From: Ophioceras dolichostomum | Taxonomy: Eukaryota; Ascomycota; Sordariomycetes; Magnaporthales; Ophioceraceae | Assembly (NCBI GenBank): GCA_003049485.1 | Contig: PYST01000069.1 | Coordinates: 1-64,000 of the forward strand | DNA: 64,000 bases | Direction: 5' to 3' | Shown here: positions 55,901 through 64,000 of the stretch, piece after piece | Layout: every line of letters begins with the position of its first letter | Position numbering within the stretch: the stretch's first letter is position 1 | Position numbers and translations under genes: made by a program | Notes under the pieces: model-generated | Seen by the model: only the letters and a program-made list of their open reading frames with translations | Database searches by the model: none | What the model was told of the DNA's origin: nothing

Positions 55901-58900
55901 GCCGTCGTCTGAAGTCGCTCTAACAGCTTCGTAAGCTCAAAGCTCTGGGACTTTCCCAAGAGCCCGGGAGCTCCGAGACATCGGTTCATGTTGCTGAAGT
56001 GTTCAAAGAGCGGGAGGGGGGTGCGCGGAGCCGCTATGGTTGCCGCTGTAGTGGTGGGCGGGTAGGGCGGCCCCTGAGAACTGACCGCTATTCTTCCCTC
56101 CATCATCCCTCCTCCGGAGCGGAGCTCTCGAAGCGAAAGGCGACGCCGGCACCAAACGCGGCACCGGGAGAAGTTGAAATTTTTTTTGGTTTCCCGTCCC
56201 CTTTGTTCGGACGGAAAATGGAAGGGCTAGACCCCGCAAGCTGCTGGGTGCTGAGACTGAATGTGTTTTCTCTTCATGCAGCCTCTCCTTTCTGCCATGA
56301 GATGACCGAGCGCGGAGAATGGAGGGTCTCTTCCCCAATCGATAGTCGATGGTCGATGCTGCGTGGCCGTGGAGATCTTCTCTGTCTCGGTCGCCTCAAC
56401 GGGTTGGTGTTGGTGTTTTAGAGAAGACCTTTTTGTTCTCATGATAAAACGCGTTGCGCGGGCTGGTCCCAATCCCGATTCCAGTCCCAATTCACATCTC
56501 ACACACACCCCTCTTGCCGTGTCTTTGCCCAAATTCTCCCGCCAATCCTAGTCTCGGTAGGGCTCGCATCGTGGAGCTGTGGAACCTCCATTAAACATTA
56601 TTTCTTACTCTAAAAATACCAACCCGCCGCTTGGCCCTTCGTTTGACCTTCTCTGGACGGGAGCCGCAAGGACGGGAGGGGAGAACGGGGGCTCCAATGT
56701 TTTATCAGATCAAAATTTTTTCACTTGCTAACAATCTAGGTAGTGATCTGGTTTTGACTCGTGGTCTTGGTCAGGCACTGCTAAAATACGAAGCCGTTTC
56801 TTGATTGCAACATTGGAGCATTGGAACAAAACATGCCTCTCGGAGGAGGCGAAGAACAACAAGACAAGAGAGATAACAAGTGATTTCCCGGCGTCTGATT
56901 CAGCTCATCAGCGGGTTTCTCTCATTGTGTGGTCCTCTTTTCTCTTTTCCTCCCGTCCACATGACCCCAAGGCGGATCCATGAAGGATCAACGTCACCAT
57001 GAATTGGATGGAGCCCGCTGCATGGGCGACCCCATTCGGAGAGCATGACGGCCGGACTGGCAGAGACTAGCAGGGACAAGCCAGGAGGAGCTTCGAACGG
57101 GACCTGCAGCAATGATCCCAATCCATGACAAGAAATGTTTTCGTTTTTCTATCTGGACTATCTGGAAATCTGTTGAGTCGCAGAAGGCCGGAACCTCGGT
57201 CGCGGGTAGCGGTCTTCTTCTTGATCTCTGTATACGTCGACGGAGGTGTTCACGGAAAGATGAGAGAGTCCAGTCAGATACAGGTAACTCACTGACCAGT
57301 ACACCAATTCTCACCATCAAAGTCTATCTGCGACGCGGCGGGTTGTATGTCGCCAGTTGACTCGACCGGCCCTCCGCCTTTCTCGGGACCTCGAAGTCCC
57401 GACGGAATAGAGCTTTGTGACTTCATCTGTCGGCCAGCTCGATGCTTGCCGGCATGCTCATGCACTGGCCGTGGTTCACTGCCAATGGTGCTGGGAACTC
57501 GGTAAGGAGATAGGGAATAGGTAGCCCGGAGAGGAAACTCCAAGCCCCCCGCACTACGGCGGTTAAAGCGGCATATTCCTCCGCCGAGAGAGCCGCAAAG
57601 ACGCTCGCTCAACTAAGATGGCGAAATACGCACGAATTGACGCTGCATTATCACAGCATGTAAAACATACAGGGCAAGCAGGCAGGAGGCAGGCACCTGC
57701 AACGCCGGGCTCACCGCTCTGGGGTGCGACTGAAGAAACGATTGGAAAACCAATGTCTGCACTGCAGTTGAAACGACAATCCCCTCCGCATGGGCCTGAA
57801 CTGGTGAAGAAGGCCAAGCGGCCTGCATCAGTGGCGCGCAGGCTGCAGAGCAAGCTGCCGCACAGCACCGCACATCACCCTCCACACGCACCCCGGGGTG
57901 CACTAGGTCGAGGGCACCGCAAGGTCCCAGGCCAGGGCAAGGCCCCAGCTGCCGGTGCATGCCGAAGTGGCCACTTCGCCCCACTATCATCCACTACGGC
58001 CCTGAGCTGCCCTGGTCATCCCCCCCAAATGGTTTTTCTCCAAGGTGCCTTTTTTCATGGCAACCCGCCTCGTGCGTGGTCGGGCGCCCACGCCGCGTGG
58101 GGCCAGCGTAACTCAACCGCTGTGGACGGCCCTTGGGCCTTGGAAGTTCCACTAGACCCCCCAAGCTGTCCCCGTCAGAAGTCTCCTTACATGCTCCACA
58201 GGCTTGGATCTAGCCTTCTCTTGCGCCTCTCAATAGCCCAAACTGGAGCTTTTCCAGTGGAGGAGGGGTGGAGGGACAGTGGGAGCTGTCCTTTGCTCTG
58301 AAGGGGTGGGTTTTCGTCGTCCCTGTCTCGGACCTTCCAGTTTCCTTGCGAGCCAGCCTGCCAGCTTGGTTGGCGACTTGTCCTCCCTCCCACCCCCCTT
58401 TTTTTTTCTTTTTCTTCTCGAAACCTTTCTGGCTTCCAACAAGCATCGGCAACTCAACATTTGTTGTCTGTTTCCAGTTTTTCTTCCACTTTTATCCCCA
58501 TCCTCCATCGCGGTTGAGTATGCGGGAGGGAGACAGAGCACGGCCTCCGGGCTCATAGGGTCGTGGAGGGAGAAGCAATCAGATCCGAGAACCTCAATAA
58601 TGAACTTTCCCCAAAAAAAAAAACTTGGGAGTTGGGTCTCGATACGAGGCTCAGCTTGGGCATGCTAGCTTACTTGACTTTGGAACCTGCCCTCACTCAC
58701 CCTTTCTCTGATAACAGAGGAAAGAGTTGAGAAATCGCAAGACAGCCAGAGAAGGAAGGTTGTTGAGCAGCTGACCAAAACACCATGACTCAAGGATCCC
58801 TCTCCCATCAGAAGACGCTTGCATCAATGGATCCCCCCCAGACCGCCTCTCCTCTCTCTTTCCGATGCCATGCTCATAGTCCTGCCCTCCGAGTGCGGCT

Positions 58901-60803
58901 CCTCGTTCACAACGAGGGTCCATCTCCCGTCACCGCCGCGGATATTTTGGAATTAGGAGTTTGGACGAGGGTGCATTATACGAAGCGAGATGGAGATGGT
59001 CCACGCACTTTACTTGACTCCGAAGCAGTAGAATGCGTGCTGTAGTCGCTGTAGGTGTCAATTATAAAAAGGCTGTTCAGCGCATTTTACAGTCATCCCT
59101 CCTAGGATTTCTTTTCATCATCAATCAACTCAACTGGCCACCGTGTCTCTCAGGTCTTTCTCTTGACAGGATTCTCTGACAGCAGTTGTCAGCCTCTCCC
59201 GCTTAAATTGACAGGTTTTTTTGTGCGCATTCCGCACCAGCCAAGACAGCTCGTTCGCTCGTGCAACAACCTTGACTGCACCTCAGCAAACTTTACAGCA
59301 CTCGCCTGAGCTTTCAGTGCTGCCCTCCCTCCCGCACAAGCTCCCCACGATCCACGATCGATCACTTTTTGAGTTGGGCGTTTGAATCGAGCCGTACCTG
59401 GCCAAACCAGCGTGTAAGTGCCCAAAACCGGTCTATCAGCCGCACATGACCAGGTCCTCCCGCTCCTCATATCTCGCCCTCACATTCACATTCGCTCCAC
59501 GACGGCTTCGAATCAACTTGCATTTTGATCCAGCCTAAGAAGCTTAATGTTGATCACGTCCACCATTCAGAGAAACAGGCTACTGCCGGAAAACACGCAC
59601 ACGTACCTCGCACGCGGCCAGACCAGCCTTTGATCTTCGCCCATCAACAGTAGCAAGTAGCACTCACACACCCTCACGGCACAGCACAGCACAGGGTAGC
59701 GCTACTTGAGTCGGCATTGGGCGGATATTCAGTCGTTTTGGTGGATACGAGAGCAAGAGATCGACCGTCTTCCACCAAGTCAAAGCCAAGAAGCCCAACA
59801 AGAAGGCCAAAACCCACACACCTTGCTTCCACTTCCACTTCCACCACAGACCTATTCACACGCCCCTCTTGGCCACCCTCCATCAGCTCTTCACACCCAG
59901 AAGATCCCAGCTTGGACAGGGAAAGCGTGCATTTCCAGTCGCGGTCTCGACTCGCCACAACAGGCCCCATCCCCAATTTTCCGGTTGCTGGTGGCCCTCC
60001 GCACTGCACTTGCACCTCTCTCCTTCGCCTCATCCGAAATCCCATCCACTACCGTTCCCCCCTTCGAAGAATCCCATTTCTAAGCTCCAGACATCAGACG
60101 TCTGACTGCCTCGAGAGAATATAAAAAAGTCTGACGGTCGTTGAGAACCACCAGACCTTCTCCCCTTTCTCTTTTCCAATCAGCAGTTTTGGAGTCGCTA
60201 TTGAGGAGCCCAGGTACCTTTGACGTGCCTTGAAAATCCCATTCACCCACTCAGAGCCCTTTTTCCCCATTGTCGAACGGAATACTATTCGTCCTCGACA
60301 CCTTAATACCGTTTTTGGTGTGTAACAACTCCCACCGTCGATAGCCACCACCACCGCCATTCGTCCACCACAGTAGGGACGCCAACCCCCACGATACCCC
60401 TCAGATCAGCCTGCCGCTGCTACTAGCACCTCCGATACGGAATACGGTCACTGCAGCTATCGTGTACCTCGAGAGCTGACCCGGAAGCTTCCCTTCCCCT
60501 CACTCGGAAGCAACTGCCACATTGACGCAGCTTGTCAACTCAACCTGTCAGACGGGAAGCATCGTGCACTCCTATCGTCTCATTCACTCGCACTCTCACC
60601 CCGCACTCCCGACCACCGTTCATAAAAGGAATCCTCTCGGTCGTCGTTCCCTCGACAGCCTTTCTTTGAGCTTCCCTTTTCCCTCTTAAAGGTCAACCCC
60701 GATAAACCACCGCCCTCACACAAAGCGACCGCCCACACTCACACACACACTCCCCCTCTCTCCCCCTCTCACAATCCTCACAAAACACATATCCACACAA
60801 ATA
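52915..60803. other. 7.9-kb stretch with no convincing gene
   Basis: Between rsc9 and the SDR gene, both on the plus strand. ORFs are short and unlike proteins in composition; the longest (57618-58301, 227 codons with ATG) is Pro/His/Gly/Arg-rich with no recognisable domain. The final 1.5 kb is C/T- and CA-rich and probably holds the promoter and a long 5' leader of the SDR gene. I found no match to U1, U2, U6, SRP, RNase P, 5S or telomeric-template sequences. It could contain long non-coding RNA, regulatory DNA or decayed elements that cannot be recognised by eye. Confidence 0.5.
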
Positions 60804-62135
60804 ATGGCTGCCCTCCGCTCCACCATGCGCCTCTCCGGCGTCTCCAGCCGCGTGGCCCTGTCCATGCCCAAGCCTCCAGCGCGCTACCCGGTGTCCCTCA
60901 TGAGCCGTCGAGCCTTCACTGTCTCGACGCCGCCGCTCAAGAAGTCGGAGGTGATCAAGGAGACCGAGGTTCCCGTGTCCGTCTACACCCCGGACTCCAA
61001 GGGTGTCGCGTCTGCCAACTCTGACCATTTCAGCATCCCGGTCAAGGAGACCAGCAGCAATGCCGTGGCCCAACCCCCGCTCGAGCCGGAGGAGGAGCCC
61101 ATCCAGCCGCTGACCCAGAAGACCTACGCCTCCATGCCTGCGACCATGCAGAAGATGTCGGTCATGGGCAAGGTCATCATCGTGACTGGGTAAGTTTTTT
61201 CTCCCATGTCTCCGCTCTTCACCTTCAAAAATGGAACAACGTCACTAACCAGGTGTTAAACCAAACTAAAAAAAAACAGAGGTGCTCGAGGTCTGGGTAA
61301 CAACATGGCTCGCGCCTGCGCCGAGGCCGGTGCCAAGGCTATCGTCATCTTCGACGCCAACCAGGAGCTGGGCGACGAGTCAGCCGCCGAGCTGCATCAG
61401 AAGACTGGCCTGCCCGTCACCTTCTTTAAGGTCGATGTCCGTGACGGCGCCGCCATCAACGCTGCTGTCGAGTCCGTCGTCGACCTGTACGGCGCTCCTG
61501 ACGTCCTCGTCAACTCCGCCGGTATTGCCGAGTAAGTCTTCACTGAAGCTTTTCTTCACTAAAGCTTTACAGTACACAATCCACCGTCAGAATCCCGAAG
61601 CAACGGAAAAAACAAAACTAACTCGCCATTTCTTTTCCTCTCCTCCCCCACCACCAGCTCCAACATCAAGGCCGAGACCTACGACCCGGCCATGTTCCGC
61701 CGCCTGATCGACATCAACCTGACCGGCTCGTTCCTCATGTCGCAGGCCGTCGGACGCGCCATGATGGCGGCGGGAAAACCGGGCTCCATCGTGCTCGTGG
61801 CCTCCATGTCCGGATCCATCGTCAACTACCCCCAGGAGCAGTCCTGCTACAACGCGTCCAAGGCGGGCGTCATCCAGCTCGGCAAGTCCCTGGCCGCCGA
61901 GTGGGCCAAGTACAACATCCGCGTCAACTGCATCTCCCCCGGCTACATGGACACGGCCCTGAACAAGGTTCCCGCCCTCGACGCCCAGAAGAAGATCTGG
62001 CGCTCGCTTACGCCGCAGGACCGCCTGGGGAACGTCGACGACCTCAACGGCCTCTGCGTCTTCCTCGCCAGCGACGCCAGCGGCTTCATGACCGGCTCCA
62101 ACGTCATCATCGATGGCGGGTACACCTGCTACTAG
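60804..62135 (+). CDS. Short-chain dehydrogenase/reductase, polyol/sugar type, probable mitochondrial
   Basis: NAD(P)-dependent oxidoreductase of the classical SDR family, resembling fungal arabinitol/mannitol/sorbose reductases. Exons 60804-61189, 61280-61531 and 61658-62135 give 371 residues. The cofactor motif TGGARGLG spans the first intron; NSAGIAD spans the second; the active site is SMSGSIV...YNASK with the catalytic Ser/Tyr/Lys, and RVNCISPGYMDTAL follows. The first about 125 residues are extra relative to a typical 260-residue SDR: an Arg/Ser-rich presequence (MAALRSTMRLSGVSSRVALS, RRAFTVSTPPLKK) and a Pro/Glu-rich linker, suggesting mitochondrial import. Which polyol is the substrate cannot be read from the sequence. 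It ends in the conserved IIDGGYTCY. Confidence 0.9.
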
Positions 62136-64000
62136 AGCGAGCAATCACCCAGCCCAACCTTACCAACACACTATGCACACACACCCACACACAAACGCCC
62201 TTCCCCCAGTTTTTCACCTCATCATTTTTATTACCACCGCGATTTGAGGGGGACGACGATGTTTGTGATACCCAGGGACAAGGCGGGCTCCAATGAAGCC
62301 CCATCCCGTTTGCGCAAACTCCCATCTCGGAATTGAAAAAGAGGAGATGGTCGAGAGCGGTTGAGATTTTTTAAGTTTATTGTAATGACACGGGAGGGAG
62401 GGACGATGAACGATGACGCCCCCCCTCCCCGTGACAAGATCTTTTTCTCTCTTACTCTTCTCATTTCCTTGTTACCTAACGAACCAACGATTTTTTTTAA
62501 TTCGTCTTCATCTCTGGCTTATTGATTCTTTTTCATCTTTCACCGGATTTGGTTACAAGGGGCATTATTGATGAGATATATCGCCAGAATCTCTGTAGTC
62601 TTCTTTCTCTTTCCAGTTTTCGCATTGGGTGTTTTCAGAGAAGGAAAAATGGTACTTGCTTGCTTGCTTGCTTGCCTTGCCTTGCCTTGCAATGGCATAA
62701 GGGGAATGCTTTTCGGTATTTTGGGAAGAATTTGATGTCAGAGAAGAAATTCATTGACACTTAAAGACAACTACACTGCTTTTAGCTGCTTGCTACCTTC
62801 CGTTTTGCGCTTTGGCTGTCTTATTGCTGTGTCTTCGACGGAGAAGTTCAGAGTGGATAATAAGAATAGATCTAAGCGTTGTTAGAACCACGCACACACA
62901 TCGTACGTACCTTGCTTGAGACCATCCCTCCTCCTCCTTCTCCTAGACAGCGCCCCGGCTCTTTCGTAGTTAGTGTTTCTGGCATTACCGGCGCCGGTTT
63001 TTCGTTGAGAGTCCATATGACATCAGTGGCTCTCTACGCCAACTTCCACCAACCTTAGCTTACAATAGGGGTCCGCGTTAAGACTCCACTCTCACGCCCC
63101 TTTCCACACCGACCGTTGACTTCTCCTCGCTTCTTGTTTTATTTCGCTCACCTCCGCGGACCCATCTATCTATCTGGCCGCCCACCTTCCTCCGGCCTGT
63201 TTCCACTCCCTCCTCCCCTGACGTGCTGGCCGCTTTGCTTTGACTGGCTGGATAGCTGCGTTCTCTACCCGCGTACCTACCACCGGACGCACGCCTCGCG
63301 ACTTGCCGGGGGACGCTAAACACCATCTGGTTAGCAGGCAGCCACGGCGTGGCACGGCATGCCACTAGGTACCTTAGCATCCCACACCGGTCCGTACGCC
63401 ATCAGACGCGGCCAAACGACGTCGGGAAACCTAAAAGCTTGAAAGGGGGGTGTACGTACGTACTTATGTATGTAGTGTAGTGTTCGCCGTGTGCCGTGGT
63501 ATGGTGCGAGAGATGAGGGAGGAGATTTAATCTACGGCTAGTGGTGTCCCTTCTTGACATAATTCCTAGATTGGTACCCTCGAGGTACCTAGGTAGGTAT
63601 TTAGCACCGGACGACTGCCCGTCCAAGAGTCAGGCACCGCGCGACAGGGCGTCTGACGGGCCCTTGTCCTGTCCATTTAGGCGATGCCTACTCCAGAAAC
63701 GAATCCTCCGATGCCCTCCCTGCCTATAGTCGCCGGAGGCTGAAAATGGTTCTGTCTGGGCACAGAACCCACGGAGGTGAATACCTCCCTATCTGCAGCT
63801 AGGCGATGGGCCTGTCGACCCAGATAGAAACCACGGCCCGGCAGCGGCGTCGTTCGATACGAGAATGTCGCGGCGCGCATGCCTGCCTGCTTCCTTGCTT
63901 CATCTACCTATCCTTCCCTTGCCGCCTCCACCTACCAGTCGGGAGTCTCTGATAACCAGTGAGGGCCAGCGGGAGAGCTACTCTGCGTTTCACGCCCTCG
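62136..64000. other. Right-end intergenic sequence
   Basis: 3' region of the SDR gene and sequence to the window edge. It contains a CTTG/CCTTG repeat at about 62655-62690 and GGTACC/TAGGTAGG motif copies near 63363 and 63584-63600. No gene recognised. Confidence 0.5.
62655..62690. repeat. CTTG / CCTTG microsatellite
   Basis: Five CTTG units continue into three CCTTG units. It lies about 520 bp beyond the SDR stop codon. Confidence 0.85.

Noticed and set aside
59706..60124. Two overlapping 125-135-codon ORFs upstream of the SDR gene
   Set aside because: They lie in C/A-rich leader-like sequence in two frames, are Pro/Ser/Thr-rich, and show no domain; they are likely 5' leader sequence.

Overview
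The window is a piece of a filamentous ascomycete nuclear genome (Pezizomycotina, most likely Sordariomycetes). The evidence is the gene set (BiP, Hbs1, CCT5, Rei1, Hul4-type HECT ligase, Ysc84, ArfGAP, Rsc9), the short GT-AG introns with CTAAC/CTGAC-like branch sites, the moderately high GC, and the presence of a PNP/NB-ARC/TPR NLR-like gene and a CE12 pectin esterase. No bacterial-type operons, CRISPR arrays, rRNA or confident tRNA genes are visible. I re-derived exon structures by requiring splice motifs and reading phase to agree; each multi-exon total given below is divisible by three unless the gene is cut by the window edge.

Layout. 1-8002 (minus strand): an NLR-like gene, cut by the left edge, with an N-terminal nucleoside-phosphorylase domain, an NB-ARC ATPase and at least nine near-identical 126-bp TPR repeats. 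Directly upstream, on the same strand, is a large TPR/ankyrin protein ending in a TIR-like domain. Together they look like a fungal self/non-self or cell-death island. 8490-9558: a secreted rhamnogalacturonan acetylesterase. 11130-13495: the ER chaperone BiP/Kar2. 15452-18046: Hbs1, with a frame-preserving middle exon that may encode a Ski7-like module. 18627-20608: CCT5. 21194-22897: Rei1. 24877-29232: a HECT E3 with an N-terminal AZUL-like zinc module. 30652-32071 and 33970-34707: unrecognised proteins. 36353-38015: Ysc84 (SYLF plus SH3). 39621-40038: a small Bet1/Sft1-type SNARE. 41168-43211: an ArfGAP. 44945-45754: methionine-R-sulfoxide reductase. 47113-48753: an unrecognised, largely disordered protein. 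49626-52914: Rsc9. 60804-62135: an SDR-family polyol/sugar dehydrogenase with a probable mitochondrial presequence.

From 15 kb to 53 kb the genes are packed at about one per 2-3 kb in alternating divergent and convergent pairs, mostly conserved housekeeping functions (proteostasis, ribosome biogenesis and rescue, trafficking, chromatin). The exceptions are the left-end NLR/TIR-like pair, which is accessory in character, and a stretch of nearly 8 kb (52.9-60.8 kb) in which I find no convincing gene. Several intergenic spacers carry variants of a palindromic AGGTAGGTACCTACCT motif. The most promising candidates for something new are the two left-end genes and the hypervariable pattern in the TPR array.
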